From Candidatus Riflebacteria bacterium HGW-Riflebacteria-1 (GTDB lineage Bacteria; Muiribacteriota; Ozemobacteria; Ozemobacterales; Ozemobacteraceae), in contig PGYB01000004.1 of the NCBI GenBank assembly GCA_002839445.1, forward strand, positions 186,001 through 250,000: a DNA stretch of 64,000 nt. The letters run 5' to 3'. The translations under genes and the position numbers were made by a program. The notes under the pieces were generated by a model. It was not told the origin of the DNA. It worked only from the letters and a program-made list of their open reading frames with translations, and ran no database searches. Below, piece after piece: positions 1 to 8,958 of this stretch. Positions within the stretch are counted from its first letter, which is position 1; every line of letters begins with the position of its first letter.

Positions 1-1173
1 AACAACATGCGCCGTATCGAAAAGTGCAATGGTATCGCATTGCGCATTCTCGGCGCCGAAGAGAGCCAGGTAATTGGCAAGTTTGCCGATATCACCTTTA
101 CCGGCGACAACCACTGGGTCGTCGACAGCCTGCGCCGCGTAATCGCCACTAACGACTCTGACAACTTCATTGACGCTGAGATAACCAATCTTCAGGGCAA
201 AAAGATATCGGTAAACATGTCGGTAGTGCCGCTGCGCGACATACAGGACCAGCCCATGGGCGGCCTGGTAATTCTCGAAGATCTTTCGGTAGAAAAGCGT
301 CTTAAAGGCACGCTGGCGCGCTATATGACCAAGGAAGTTGCAGACCAGTTGATGGACTCAGAGGCGCAGCTTGGCGGGCAGATGCGCGAACTCAGCATTC
401 TTTTTTCCGACATTCGCAATTTTACGACTATCACTGAGCAGCTTGGCCCGCAGGAAACCGTATCGCTGCTCAATGACTACTTTACCGGCATGGTCGACAT
501 CGTTTTTCAGCATGGCGGCATTCTCGACAAGTTTATCGGCGATGCAATGCTGGCTGTGTTTGGCGCGCCTTTTTCTTCGGGCGAAGACGCTGATCGGGCT
601 CTGGCGACCGCGATCGAGATGATGAAGTCGCTGCGCAAGTTCAATGCCGACCGCATGTTGAACAATAAACAGACGATCAATATCGGCATTGGCATCGCGA
701 CAGACAATGTTCTGGTCGGCAATATCGGGTCGATGAAGCGCATGGATTACACAGTCATCGGTGACGGGGTTAACCTCGCATCGCGCCTCGAGAGCGCTAC
801 CAAGTTTTATCACGCCGATATTCTGATCAGCGAAAAGACTTTTGACGAGCTCAAATATCATTATCAGAACCGCGAGATCGATCTGATAAGGGTCAAGGGC
901 AAGAATCGCCCGGTCAAGGTGTTTGAAATACTTGATCATCACGATCGCCAGTCGTTTCCGAACATGACTGAAGTAATCGAACGCACGCACCGTGGCATCG
1001 ATCTTTACCGGCAGCAGCAGTGGCCGGAGGCGATCGCCGAATTTGAGTCAGCTCTCGCGCTGAATCGGCGTGATGAGCTCTGCAAAATGTATGTGGGGCG
1101 CTGTTATCATTTTGAAAAGAACCCGCCACCCCACGACTGGGACGGCGTCTGGACTATGACTTCAAAGTCATGA
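1..1173 (+). CDS. PAS-type class III adenylate cyclase, 5' end cut by window
   Basis: Makes cyclic AMP from ATP (inferred). The frame is open through base 1, so the N-terminus lies outside; residue numbers count from the Met at base 7. Residues 1-95 look like the C-terminal half of a PAS domain. The catalytic domain is at about 125-305 with a complete residue set: metal Asp135 (FSDIRNFT) and Asp179 (DKFIGD), adenine-type Lys175 and Thr in YTVIGD, transition-state Asn256 and Arg260 (VNLASRLE). This fits an active homodimer. The C-terminal ~65 residues form a TPR-like tail ending in PPPHDWDGVW, which is shared with the cyclase at 20751-22844. No membrane segment is seen in the visible part. Confidence in the family is high; the signal sensed is unknown. 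Confidence 0.93.
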   Translation, partial: NNMRRIEKCNGIALRILGAEESQVIGKFADITFTGDNHWVVDSLRRVIATNDSDNFIDAEITNLQGKKISVNMSVVPLRDIQDQPMGGLVILEDLSVEKRLKGTLARYMTKEVADQLMDSEAQLGGQMRELSILFSDIRNFTTITEQLGPQETVSLLNDYFTGMVDIVFQHGGILDKFIGDAMLAVFGAPFSSGEDADRALATAIEMMKSLRKFNADRMLNNKQTINIGIGIATDNVLVGNIGSMKRMDYTVIGDGVNLASRLESATKFYHADILISEKTFDELKYHYQNREIDLIRVKGKNRPVKVFEILDHHDRQSFPNMTEVIERTHRGIDLYRQQQWPEAIAEFESALALNRRDELCKMYVGRCYHFEKNPPPHDWDGVWTMTSKS

Positions 1174-1206
1174 CAGTTGGCTGTTATGCCAGTTCGGGTC
1201 TGAAGG

Positions 1207-1677
1207 ATGAAGATTGTGAAATCGCAGAATAGCAGGCAAAATGTCGGGGCGTTAGCGCAACCGATGGCGGGAACTTCGCTGGCTGCGCGCGCCGGCGCCA
1301 CAGCTTTGCACTATTTAAGCTGGCCGACGCCTGCTCTGCTTGTTGGCGGCGCTTTTGTTTTTCTGCTTTTTGGTCTGTTTATGCCAGGCCGGGCGACGTC
1401 GCCCGATAAAGTTGGTGGCGCTGTGCTGGCTGAGCCATGTGTTCGCGAGGGCAGGATTACCAGGGTCGAAAACGGCGTGGCAGAATTTGAAACGGCTGCT
1501 GGTGAACGTTTTATGCTGAACCCGGTTTCTGAAGGGTTCAGAGTTCCTGAGATTGGTAGTTTGCAGCGTGTGGCGCTGCTACCTTTCAGGCGCAGTGCTG
1601 ACCGGGTATATCTGGCCAGGATCAGAACAATGCGCAAGATCAGCCAGTATTCATCAGAAAGCGCAGGTGGCAGCTGA
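1207..1677 (+). CDS. Small membrane-anchored protein of unknown function, coupled to an ECF sigma factor
   Basis: 156 residues, family not recognised. Seen: a short N-terminal region, one hydrophobic segment at about 40-60 (LLVGGAFVFLLFGLF), then ~95 residues with alternating hydrophobic pattern that look like a small beta domain (EGRITRVENGVAEFETAAG). The architecture recalls SoxR-reducing RseC-like or other sigma-associated membrane proteins, but no specific motif supports that. Its TGA shares one base with the ATG of the sigma factor at 1677, so the two are translationally coupled. The start ATG at 1207 has only a close AAGG ahead of it; a start at the internal Met near 1264 is possible. 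Confidence 0.75.
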   Translation: MKIVKSQNSRQNVGALAQPMAGTSLAARAGATALHYLSWPTPALLVGGAFVFLLFGLFMPGRATSPDKVGGAVLAEPCVREGRITRVENGVAEFETAAGERFMLNPVSEGFRVPEIGSLQRVALLPFRRSADRVYLARIRTMRKISQYSSESAGGS

Positions 1678-2258
1678 TGGCAGAAGCTGACAAACAGAGC
1701 GCCAGCACTGCACGCCAGGTTGAAGACCTGGTTATTATCAGAAAGATCAGAGAAGGCGATGTGCGCGCCCTTGAGCGGTTGATCGACCGCTACATGAACC
1801 AGCTGCTGAGCTTTTTCAGATACCTGCGCGCGCCAGAATCGATGGTAGAAGATCTTGTCCAGGAAACATTCGAGCGTGTCATCAGAAAACTCGATGCCTA
1901 TGACGAGCAGAAAAAGTTTTCAGCCTGGCTGCTGACAGTAGGGCGCAATCTCTATTTTGACGAGTGTCGCCGTGAGAATCGCAAGCGTGAACATCAGCAG
2001 CAGGCTGTTTACGAGCCGGTTACTTCGCCTGAAGATGAAGTTGTTGAGCGCCAGACCGCCAGCGAACTGCTGCAGACCCTGACTCCGCCGGAAAAGTTTC
2101 TCGTTGAACTAAGGGTTTTTCAGAACATGCCTTTTGCCGAGATTGCCGAATTAACTGGCGAAGTAGAGGTAACGCTGCGTTCGCGGTTTTTCAGAATCAT
2201 GGGGCGATTGCGTATCACGCTCGAAAAAAAAGCCCCCGGGGCTTCCGGGAGCTGCTGA
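1677..2258 (+). CDS. ECF-type RNA polymerase sigma factor
   Basis: 193 residues, typical ECF length. Region 2 spans about 25-100, with DLVQETFERVIRK and the WLLTVGRNLYFDECRR helix that normally contacts the -10 element. Region 4 at about 130-185 holds PPEKFLVELRVFQNMPFAEIAELTG and the recognition helix. It would direct RNA polymerase to a specific promoter set. The convergent gene at 2286-3119 encodes a zinc-finger/FecR protein that is the likely anti-sigma partner, and the preceding gene overlaps by one base. No cognate promoter could be identified in the window. Confidence 0.92.
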   Translation: MAEADKQSASTARQVEDLVIIRKIREGDVRALERLIDRYMNQLLSFFRYLRAPESMVEDLVQETFERVIRKLDAYDEQKKFSAWLLTVGRNLYFDECRRENRKREHQQQAVYEPVTSPEDEVVERQTASELLQTLTPPEKFLVELRVFQNMPFAEIAELTGEVEVTLRSRFFRIMGRLRITLEKKAPGASGSC

Positions 2259-2284
2259 AATTATTTGCACAGGGAAATTTCAGC
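2254..2284. terminator. Inverted repeat between convergent sigma and FecR genes
   Basis: A perfect 9-base inverted repeat (GCTGAAATT ... AATTTCAGC) with a 13-base loop spans the stop codon of the sigma gene and ends two bases before the FecR stop. A bidirectional terminator is the simplest reading, although neither side has a convincing U tract. Confidence 0.4.
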
Positions 2285-2285
2285 G

Positions 2286-3119
2286 CTACTCTCTGTCTAA
2301 TGATGGAATTGTTCCGGTTTCAGTTGAGCCGGCCGTCTGCAGACCCATGCGCGACTTTTCTCCGGGCCCCAGTATAATTTCGGGGGCGTTATCGGAGCTC
2401 ACTCTCACTTTGCCAGAAAGCACTTCGACAGTCGTAAAGCGCGAATGGGTCTCGCAGACAAATACTGTACCAAGAACTGTAATAATTCCGTGTGGGGTGG
2501 TAGCGGCAAATTCTTCGCTTCCCCGGGCAACTTCAGCCTTTACATGGCCCTGCAGCAGATGAAAACCGCGTGGCGCCAGTGTGAGGCGCGCCGGACCCTG
2601 CACCAGCAGGCGTGACTGGTCGGGCAGGGTGATCTCACCAGAATCGTTGCCGAAAAGAGCGACCGGGTTGTCGAGCGATACCTGTCTGATCTCGCCGCCA
2701 TTGACAGAGATGGTAAACGAATGTTGCTGGGGCAGGCTGGCCATTTGCGGAGTTACGGGTGGCGGAGTCACAGCTGACGGCGGCTGGTGCAGCATTGTTG
2801 CCAGCGCGATGATAATAACGGCGAAGGCGAGTGCCAGCTTCCAGAGGGGGGCCAGTATGCCGACAGTAGAAGGCTTTGCTTCGCTGGCACGTGAAGTGAC
2901 AATTGGTGCCAGCTTTCTGATCAGCTTAAGTTTGAGCTCGGGGTGTGATTCGTCGCCATATGCGGTACCTTCTTGTCTTAACAGCTCAAGCGTAGTAAGC
3001 GATTGCTGGCATTCAGGGCAGTTGCTGGCGTGCTGCAGCAGTCGGCCGTCAGGGGACTGCCGGTCAACAACTGATTCCAGGAGGTCCTGGCAGATTTTGC
3101 TGTGTTTAACGTCTTTCAT
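2286..3119 (-). CDS. Zinc-finger anti-sigma / FecR-domain membrane protein
   Basis: 277 residues. The N-terminus has a putative zinc-finger anti-sigma motif (HASNCPECQQSL, residues ~31-42; a His-x3-Cys-x2-Cys arrangement). One transmembrane segment lies at about 93-109 (WKLALAFAVIIIALATML). The C-terminal periplasmic part (~135-265) is a FecR-type domain: repeated beta segments with GHVKAEVARG, FAATTPHGIITVLGTVF and VEVLSGKVRV. Such proteins hold an ECF sigma factor at the membrane and release it on a periplasmic signal. The convergently encoded ECF factor at 1677-2258 is the obvious partner. No TonB receptor lies nearby, so the usual ferric-siderophore circuit is not supported. Confidence 0.85.
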   Translation of the reverse strand: MKDVKHSKICQDLLESVVDRQSPDGRLLQHASNCPECQQSLTTLELLRQEGTAYGDESHPELKLKLIRKLAPIVTSRASEAKPSTVGILAPLWKLALAFAVIIIALATMLHQPPSAVTPPPVTPQMASLPQQHSFTISVNGGEIRQVSLDNPVALFGNDSGEITLPDQSRLLVQGPARLTLAPRGFHLLQGHVKAEVARGSEEFAATTPHGIITVLGTVFVCETHSRFTTVEVLSGKVRVSSDNAPEIILGPGEKSRMGLQTAGSTETGTIPSLDRE

Positions 3120-3206
3120 AATCTTTATTTGCCCTGATGATATTTTATGCTTTCAATAAAAATACGATCTGGCTGCCAGAAAAGTTGCATAAAGTGTAAA
3201 AAAAAA

Positions 3207-3941
3207 TTATTCGCCGGGTACGCGGATCTGGGTATGCCAGTTTGGGTTGATTCCGGGCTGGTTCCAGGCGGCGTGAAAAAATTCAGGGTAAACTATGTCG
3301 AAAAAGTCGGCCACTGCCTGATTGGCTCTAACTCCGTCAATACGGTTGCCGGCAGTGGCACCCTTGAATTCGCCCGGGTCGACAGAATCGACAAGTTGCA
3401 GGGTAACCAGAAAGTAAAACTGGTTTCGGCCATAAGGCTGCAGCATGACTGGTTTGATTTCGAAAAAATTGACGCGGTCACTCAAAACCTTACTGTTAGT
3501 CTGGCCTTTGAAAGTCTCTTCTCTGATCAGCCTGAGGAAGGGGCGATCGGGGCTGGTTGGCGGCTCGACCCGGTAGTTGATTATTGAGGTTTCGCGATGA
3601 TTCACGCCTGAGTGTGGGCTCGAAAAGATCTCGTTCATTCTGGCATGGTTGGGAAAACTCAAAAAGCTGTAGGTGTTGTGCGGCGGTGCTCCGGCAGTGT
3701 ACATAACGCTGTCGAAGCTGTAGACCGAATCGTATGGCAGCGGAAAGCATGCGAGCTTGAGGTCAGCGTAGACCTGCCTGATGATTTTACGTGCTTCGAG
3801 CGTAGTTTCGAGACGAAGCATGCCCTGCATCGATGATCTGGTGCCGGCCCGAATCAGCAGCAGCGCGCTGCCGCCGAGCAAGGACAGGCAGGCAATCGCT
3901 ACCATCAGTTCAACAAGCGTGAAACCTTGTTTTCTCGTCAT
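3207..3941 (-). CDS. Minor pseudopilin, GspJ/PulJ-like
   Basis: 244 residues with a class III prepilin signal: KQGFTLVELMVAIACLSLLGG, cleaved after Gly6 by prepilin peptidase with Glu at +5 of the mature protein. The remainder is a globular domain with no further motif recognised. It is the last of three overlapping genes (K-like, I-like, this one), and the ATGA overlap with the preceding gene at 3938-3941 points to one operon. Size and position suggest the J subunit of a type II secretion or type IV-pilus-like tip complex; assignment to J rather than H rests on size and gene order. Confidence 0.8.
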   Translation of the reverse strand: MTRKQGFTLVELMVAIACLSLLGGSALLLIRAGTRSSMQGMLRLETTLEARKIIRQVYADLKLACFPLPYDSVYSFDSVMYTAGAPPHNTYSFLSFPNHARMNEIFSSPHSGVNHRETSIINYRVEPPTSPDRPFLRLIREETFKGQTNSKVLSDRVNFFEIKPVMLQPYGRNQFYFLVTLQLVDSVDPGEFKGATAGNRIDGVRANQAVADFFDIVYPEFFHAAWNQPGINPNWHTQIRVPGE

Positions 3942-4402
3942 TCTGGCCGCTCCAGAATCAGTGATTCGAGCGAAACCGTGCGGTTGCGCATCCAGACTTC
4001 GATACGACTCATGCTTTTCGCCGCTACTGTGACCTTGATGCTGATTCCATTGAGTTTGCCATGCGAAACAGGTTTGAGCTCAATCATGCGCTTAAACATC
4101 GCTGCCTCGGCCGGGTATTGGATCTCTGAAAAAGCATTGAACTCAATATCCTGCATGCTGTTTACCTTATAGGCGGCAGGTGGCGAAACGTTACCGTCGA
4201 CAATCATGCGCAGGTTCCCGTAGCCAAATCCGCGAAATACCTCGATAGGCTCTCGCGCCAGGCTGAAGGCAAGAAATTCGTAATAAGAATCCATCGAGTT
4301 CTGATTAGATGCGCGGTTCATCGCGAACATCGCCAGGGCTGCAACGGCGAGTATGGCCATGGCAAAGACAATTTCGATCAGAGTAAAGCCTTTATTTCTC
4401 AT
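3938..4402 (-). CDS. Minor pseudopilin, GspI/PilV-like
   Basis: 154 residues beginning with a prepilin peptidase site, RNKGFTLIEIVFAMAILAVA, Glu at +5. The length is typical for GspI/PilV. It overlaps both neighbours by four bases (ATGA), so translation is coupled to the K-like gene upstream and the J-like gene downstream. The minor pseudopilins I, J and K form the tip that primes pseudopilus assembly. The major pseudopilin, ATPase and secretin are not in the window. Confidence 0.8.
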   Translation of the reverse strand: MRNKGFTLIEIVFAMAILAVAALAMFAMNRASNQNSMDSYYEFLAFSLAREPIEVFRGFGYGNLRMIVDGNVSPPAAYKVNSMQDIEFNAFSEIQYPAEAAMFKRMIELKPVSHGKLNGISIKVTVAAKSMSRIEVWMRNRTVSLESLILERPE

Positions 4403-6459
4403 TCGTCTCTTTCGACAACCCTTTCAAAAGTGGTCCAGCGCGCGATATTAATCTGATAGAGGTCATTCTGCCGCTTGAGGGCAGGGTCGTAGGCAATGTG
4501 ATGTTCTTCGTTGGCAGCCCATTTGTCGATAGCCAGCCGGTCTACCGCCATGGCGCCGTAAAGGTTGAGGCGCCGCGTGGCTTTGACGTGGCCATTACGG
4601 TCGAGAATACCCATGCTCACCAGGGAAGCTTCGATGCGTTGATCAGTGTTGACCACGATTGGCTGGCCACGGGTGGCGAGCACGCAAATTGTTTCGCTGC
4701 CAGGCGCCTTTTTGATGCCGCTTTCGATTCTGATGCCTGGCGCAATCAACACACCACAGCCGGTTACCTCGATATCGCCTTCGCTGCCAAGCACTATTGG
4801 TTCTTTGCAATTAATTATGCCACGCAAGTTCAGCTTTTTCAGGCGCGGGTTATAAATGCCGAATTCTTCGAGCTGGCGGCGGCTGATGCGCTGTCTGGCC
4901 CAGAGATTGATGTGAGCGAAAGGTACCGCTGCGAGGCCGGGGTCTTCGATTCTGCCGGCCCAGCGTTTCAGATAAAATACTGGTTGCGGCAAAGGCTGCC
5001 CCGCCTGCAGTTGATAGGGCTGGCTGACATCAATTCGCGAAAAAAGATCCGGGTTGCGGGTATCTCTGTAAATTTGCGAGTGCAGGTATGCTGGGTCGAT
5101 GCCTGCTGGTTGGCGACCTGAGAATTTTTCCGGGTCGAAACAGGCGAATTTTCGGGTTGAAAAGTCTTCGAGCAATCTGCTGTCTTCGATTCGTCTGCTG
5201 TCGAGGTCGGTGTCGGTGCTCGAACCGGCAAAAATTCGGGCATTGCCGAGTTCGATAAACAGGCTGGCAATCTGCAAGAATCTCTGTCTTACGTCGCCTT
5301 CGAGTATCTGGTGCAGGTTTTGTTCTGGCTCAATAACTATACCGGCATTTTCAGGTGATACTGGCAGGTCAGAAGCCGCAGGCCAGCGCCGAAGCCTGAG
5401 CGCGTTTCTGATTTCAATAATACCTGATGGTGAATCGGTTTCGGTAAAGTCTTTGTCACAGACTGGCAACCGCTCAAAAAGAAAATCGGCAGCAAAATTG
5501 GTCATGACAAAATTGCCATAAGTTAGCTCGATATCGGCAAACAGAGGCCTGGCAAGCTTCCTCACCGCCGAGAAAAAGTCGGGCAGCAGTCTGAAAATCT
5601 GCTGATCAGCGGGTTCGTAGAGAAATTCTTTCTGGTGCGGCGAAGGAATAAAGTGCATACGTTCCTTGTCGATATTCAGATAAACGTGGTTGCCGGGCTT
5701 GTTGCCAAAGAAAACTTTGCCGAAAGTCGTCGGGTCTGTGCTGCCCTGGCTGATGACCAGGCGCTGCTGCGCCGGGTTCAGGCTGGTGCCGTTCGAGCTG
5801 GCGAATTCTTCCTGGCCGTTGCGCAAAAACAGAGCATAATCGAGCACATAACTGCCGGCATAACCGCTGCGCTGGCTGTTGTTGTCGCGGCTGGCGACAA
5901 CCGCTACCACCTTGTAGTCGTGGTGGCGGGTCATGGTGCAGGCGCTGCTGATTGTGTGGCTGAAAGCGCTGGCTGGTTCGACAACAACTCGCAGTTCGAG
6001 AGTGCCGACACCCTCGCGACCGTAGTATTCAGTGCCGGCAATATCGACATTGCGAAAGTCGATGACGCGTGCGGTAGCGCTGATGGTAAATCTGGAGCCA
6101 ATTTCCATTTTTTTTGTCTGAGCAGTAGTGAGTTCCAGCGGGATTTCAACACCACGCTGATTCTTTTCGCTGAGGTCGAGAGTGCTGCAGTCGATATCTG
6201 CCGAGCGGTCAACGAGTTTGCGGAAAAATGTGCCATCGGGTTTTTCGCTTTGCGCGAGCACATGCGCGAAAGCTTCTTCTATGGCGGCGGCAGCGAGCTG
6301 GCGGGCGACTTCCGAAGTCTGAAAACGAAACGCGCTGGCTCTGGCCTGCCGCGAGTAAAAATGCAGGGTTATCGAGAGCAGGCTGACGACGAGCAGAACA
6401 AATATGGCAGAGAATATCGCTATGCCGCTGTTTTTATTTGCCCCTCGTGCTGCTGTCAT
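4399..6459 (-). CDS. GspK/PilX-like large minor pseudopilin
   Basis: 686 residues, much longer than a normal GspK (~300). The N-terminus is NSGIAIFSAIFVLLVVSLLS followed by a helix (FYSRQARASAFRFQTSEVARQLAAAAIEEAF), the pattern of PilX/GspK proteins that lack Glu at +5. The rest is a large exported region with beta-rich stretches; near 560-600 a repeated motif (GIINCKEPIVLGSEGDIEVTGCGVLIAPG) resembles a beta-helix or polymer-forming domain. First gene of the K-I-J operon. The enlarged head suggests an adapted tip adhesin or cargo platform; this is inference. Confidence 0.72.
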   Translation of the reverse strand: MTAARGANKNSGIAIFSAIFVLLVVSLLSITLHFYSRQARASAFRFQTSEVARQLAAAAIEEAFAHVLAQSEKPDGTFFRKLVDRSADIDCSTLDLSEKNQRGVEIPLELTTAQTKKMEIGSRFTISATARVIDFRNVDIAGTEYYGREGVGTLELRVVVEPASAFSHTISSACTMTRHHDYKVVAVVASRDNNSQRSGYAGSYVLDYALFLRNGQEEFASSNGTSLNPAQQRLVISQGSTDPTTFGKVFFGNKPGNHVYLNIDKERMHFIPSPHQKEFLYEPADQQIFRLLPDFFSAVRKLARPLFADIELTYGNFVMTNFAADFLFERLPVCDKDFTETDSPSGIIEIRNALRLRRWPAASDLPVSPENAGIVIEPEQNLHQILEGDVRQRFLQIASLFIELGNARIFAGSSTDTDLDSRRIEDSRLLEDFSTRKFACFDPEKFSGRQPAGIDPAYLHSQIYRDTRNPDLFSRIDVSQPYQLQAGQPLPQPVFYLKRWAGRIEDPGLAAVPFAHINLWARQRISRRQLEEFGIYNPRLKKLNLRGIINCKEPIVLGSEGDIEVTGCGVLIAPGIRIESGIKKAPGSETICVLATRGQPIVVNTDQRIEASLVSMGILDRNGHVKATRRLNLYGAMAVDRLAIDKWAANEEHHIAYDPALKRQNDLYQINIARWTTFERVVERDE

Positions 6460-6607
6460 TTTCTGCTCCGCTTCAGGTGTGCCGCTGACAGTCTACTATC
6501 TTGCCATGCGTAAGGCAAGCAGTGCGCCCGCGGCAGATTGAAAATGTGGAAATTGCCGGCGTGGCGTGTTAGATTAGCTGCATTAAATTGTTTGACGGGA
6601 GAGCAGA

Positions 6608-7543
6608 ATGTTGGAAGGAAAAAAATATCGCCTGGTAACTCGCAGTGATTTTGATGGTCTGGTCTGCGCCGTGCTGTTTAAAGACATGAACATGATTGAC
6701 GATATCAAGTTCGTGCATCCCAAAGACATGCAGGATGGCAAGGTTGAGATCAGCGAACGTGATATCTGCACCAACCTGCCATATGTACCCGGGGCTTATA
6801 TGGTTTTCGACCACCATCTGAGCGAAACTATCCGTAACGAGGGCAAGCGCGACAATCATGTTATCGATCCTGACGCCATGTCGGCGGCCCGCGTTGTTTA
6901 CAATTATTACGGCGGAAAAAAGCAGTTTCCCAAGATTGCCGATGATATGATGATCGCGGTAGACAAGGCTGACGCAGCCCAGTTCAGCGTCGATGAGATT
7001 CTGCGCCCTGATAACTGGGTGCTGCTCAATTATCTGATGGACCCGCGCACCGGGCTGGGTCGGTTCAGAACCTTTCGCATTTCCAATTACCAGCTGATGA
7101 TGGACCTTATTGACTGCTGCAAAGACATGACAATCGCTGAAATAATGGAAATGCCTGATGTTAAGGCGCGCGTTGACCTGTATTTTGAACAGGATGAACT
7201 GTTCAGAGAGCAGCTGCGGCGCTGTTCAAAGATTTACCGGAATTTGATTGTCCTTGACTTGCGCGACGAAGAACTGATCCACGCCGGCAACCGCTTTATG
7301 ATTTACGCTCTAAACCCCAAATGCAACATCTCGATTCACATTCTCTGGGGTTTTCAGAAACAGAATACGGTTTTTGCCGTCGGCAAGTCGATTGTCGACC
7401 GCAGCTCAAGAACCAATATTGGCGAGCTTATGCTGACATACGGTGGTGGTGGGCATCACGCCGCCGGCACCTGTCAGATTGAGCATGAACGGGCTGAGGC
7501 GGTACTGAAAGAGCTGATTGCTAAAATCAATCACGACGGCTGA
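6608..7543 (+). CDS. DHH/DHHA1-family phosphoesterase
   Basis: 311 residues. The N-terminal DHH domain has the metal motifs SDFDGLVCAV (residues ~14-23) and FDHHLSE (~68-74). The C-terminal DHHA1 domain ends with GGGGHHAAGTCQ (~278-289), the substrate-binding motif. Relatives include RecJ, nano-RNases, c-di-AMP phosphodiesterases and exopolyphosphatases. A soluble two-domain enzyme of this size without GGDEF or PAS is most like NrnA or exopolyphosphatase-type members; the substrate cannot be told from the sequence. ATG at 6608 has GGGAGAG upstream at a suitable distance. It stands alone, transcribed away from the pseudopilin operon. Confidence 0.85.
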   Translation: MLEGKKYRLVTRSDFDGLVCAVLFKDMNMIDDIKFVHPKDMQDGKVEISERDICTNLPYVPGAYMVFDHHLSETIRNEGKRDNHVIDPDAMSAARVVYNYYGGKKQFPKIADDMMIAVDKADAAQFSVDEILRPDNWVLLNYLMDPRTGLGRFRTFRISNYQLMMDLIDCCKDMTIAEIMEMPDVKARVDLYFEQDELFREQLRRCSKIYRNLIVLDLRDEELIHAGNRFMIYALNPKCNISIHILWGFQKQNTVFAVGKSIVDRSSRTNIGELMLTYGGGGHHAAGTCQIEHERAEAVLKELIAKINHDG

Positions 7544-7567
7544 TCTGGCTGTTAAGGCCTTTTAAGG

Positions 7568-8287
7568 CTATTCGCTGCGCTGGCTCCTGCGGGGTTGGCG
7601 CAGATTGTATTTTAGGATGCACCAGAGCGCGGCAACGCCGTCGCGCCAGCCGATCTTTTTGCCTTCTTCATAAGTGCGCCCGCTGTATGAAATGCCGGTT
7701 TCGTAAATGCGAATGCCTTTAACGCGAGATATTTTGGCGGTAATCTCGGGTTCGAAGCCAAAACGGTTTTCTTCGATGACGATTCCCTGCAGTATTTCGC
7801 GGCGAAAGGCTTTGTAGCAGGTTTCCATGTCGGTAAGGTTGAGATCAGAAAACATGTTGGAAAGAAGCGTGAGCAGCTGATTACCAACAGAGTGCCAGAA
7901 ATACAGCACCCGGTGCGGTTCGCCGCTGACAAAACGTGAGCCATAAACGACATCGGCCTTGCCGGCGAGAATCGGGTCGATGAGGCGCTGAAATTCGTTG
8001 GGGTTATATTCGAGATCGGCGTCTTGCACTATGACGATATCGCCGGTAGCGGCCGCGAAGCCTGAGCGCAGCGCTGCACCCTTGCCCTGGTTTTTTTCAT
8101 GAAAAACGGTTTTGGCAACCTTGCCGGCCAGCCGGGTTTCAATAATTTTACGCGTGTTGTCGCTTGAGCAGTCGTCAACAATTATCAGCTCTTTGTCTAT
8201 GCTCAGCGGGGCTTTGATAACCAGGTCTACGATGGTTTCGACGGTGTTTTCTTCGTTGTAGACAGGTATGACTACGGAGAGTTTCAT
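7568..8287 (-). CDS. Family 2 glycosyltransferase, DPM1-like
   Basis: 239 residues. The N-terminal GT-A fold shows [14 protein letters not shown], the nucleotide-binding [11 protein letters not shown] and the metal motif [10 protein letters not shown] (~90-99). The length and GSRFVSGEP / [13 protein letters not shown] segments match bacterial relatives of dolichyl-phosphate mannose synthase, which transfer a sugar to polyprenyl phosphate. There is no C-terminal membrane domain, so it acts on the cytoplasmic face as a peripheral enzyme. It follows the Sel1 lipoprotein gene by 31 bases on the same strand. The sugar donor is unknown. Confidence 0.87.
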   Translation of the reverse strand: MKLSVVIPVYNEENTVETIVDLVIKAPLSIDKELIIVDDCSSDNTRKIIETRLAGKVAKTVFHEKNQGKGAALRSGFAAATGDIVIVQDADLEYNPNEFQRLIDPILAGKADVVYGSRFVSGEPHRVLYFWHSVGNQLLTLLSNMFSDLNLTDMETCYKAFRREILQGIVIEENRFGFEPEITAKISRVKGIRIYETGISYSGRTYEEGKKIGWRDGVAALWCILKYNLRQPRRSQRSE

Positions 8288-8318
8288 GATTTCCTCGTCG
8301 GGTGTGTGTTAATTTTGT

Positions 8319-8816
8319 CTATTGCAGAGGCTGCCAGGTGGCGAGTCGGCTTTTTACGCGGCTGATCTGGGCAGCAGAGAGGCGCTGTTCAAGCTCGCGT
8401 CTGAGTTTCTGAGCATCTTTGTCGCCCTGCTTTTCGGCGAGATTATACCAGAAATAGGCCTCTTCGAGGTCGCGGTTGACGCCTTCGCCATTTTCAAAGA
8501 GCGTAGCCAGGCTGAACTGAGCGGTAACGTTGTTGCGATCGGCAGCCTTTTTATACCATTCTGCCGCGACGCTATGGTCTTTTTCGACGTGCATGCCGCA
8601 GTAATACATGAAAGCGATATTGACCTGGGCTTCCGGGTTGCCGTCTTCGGCCTCGGGCATGAACATCAGAACTGCCTTGCGGTAGTCGCCTTCGAGATAG
8701 GCTTTTCCTGCCTGCTCAAGCACCGGCTCTTTTTTGCCGCAGCAGCCGGTGACGACGATCAGGGCCACAACAATCAGAATTGCCGGCAGGCTCTTTATGT
8801 TTGTCATTATCAGCAT
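8319..8816 (-). CDS. Sel1-repeat lipoprotein
   Basis: 165 residues. A signal sequence ends in a lipobox (LIVVTGCCGKK, Cys near residue 24). Three to four Sel1-like/TPR repeats follow between ~35 and 135 (AYLEGDYRKAVLMF; AQVNIAFMYYCGMHVEKD; AQFSLATLFENGEGVNRD). Such repeats are protein-interaction scaffolds, here probably in the periplasm on a membrane anchor. It is cotranscribed with the glycosyltransferase downstream. The partner is unknown. Confidence 0.82.
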   Translation of the reverse strand: MLIMTNIKSLPAILIVVALIVVTGCCGKKEPVLEQAGKAYLEGDYRKAVLMFMPEAEDGNPEAQVNIAFMYYCGMHVEKDHSVAAEWYKKAADRNNVTAQFSLATLFENGEGVNRDLEEAYFWYNLAEKQGDKDAQKLRRELEQRLSAAQISRVKSRLATWQPLQ

Positions 8817-8871
8817 TCCTTATTAGATTATCCTGAATCTATATTTTTTTTAGCTTTTTGTAAAGGTTGAG

Positions 8872-8899
8872 TTGAACTTGCAGTCAATTACTGGATAAT
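8872..8899 (+). promoter_or_regulatory. Possible sigma-70-type promoter for the first receptor-cyclase pair
   Basis: TTGAAC and GATAAT separated by 16 bases lie about 60 bases before the ATG at 8959, which has a strong GGGGGGAGAAGG Shine-Dalgarno. The -10 box sits inside one arm of a spaced inverted repeat (AGATTATCC near 8824 and GGATAATCT near 8893) that may be an operator shared with the divergent Sel1 gene. The match is decent but unproven. Confidence 0.4.
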
Positions 8900-8958
8900 C
8901 TTTAAAAATTAGTTTACCATGCTGATCAGAAAACATACACAGGGGGGAGAAGGTCTTA

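Noticed and set aside
5635..6513. 292-residue frame antisense to the GspK-like gene
   Set aside because: Ala/Val-rich shadow; the opposite strand has the prepilin signature and operon overlaps.
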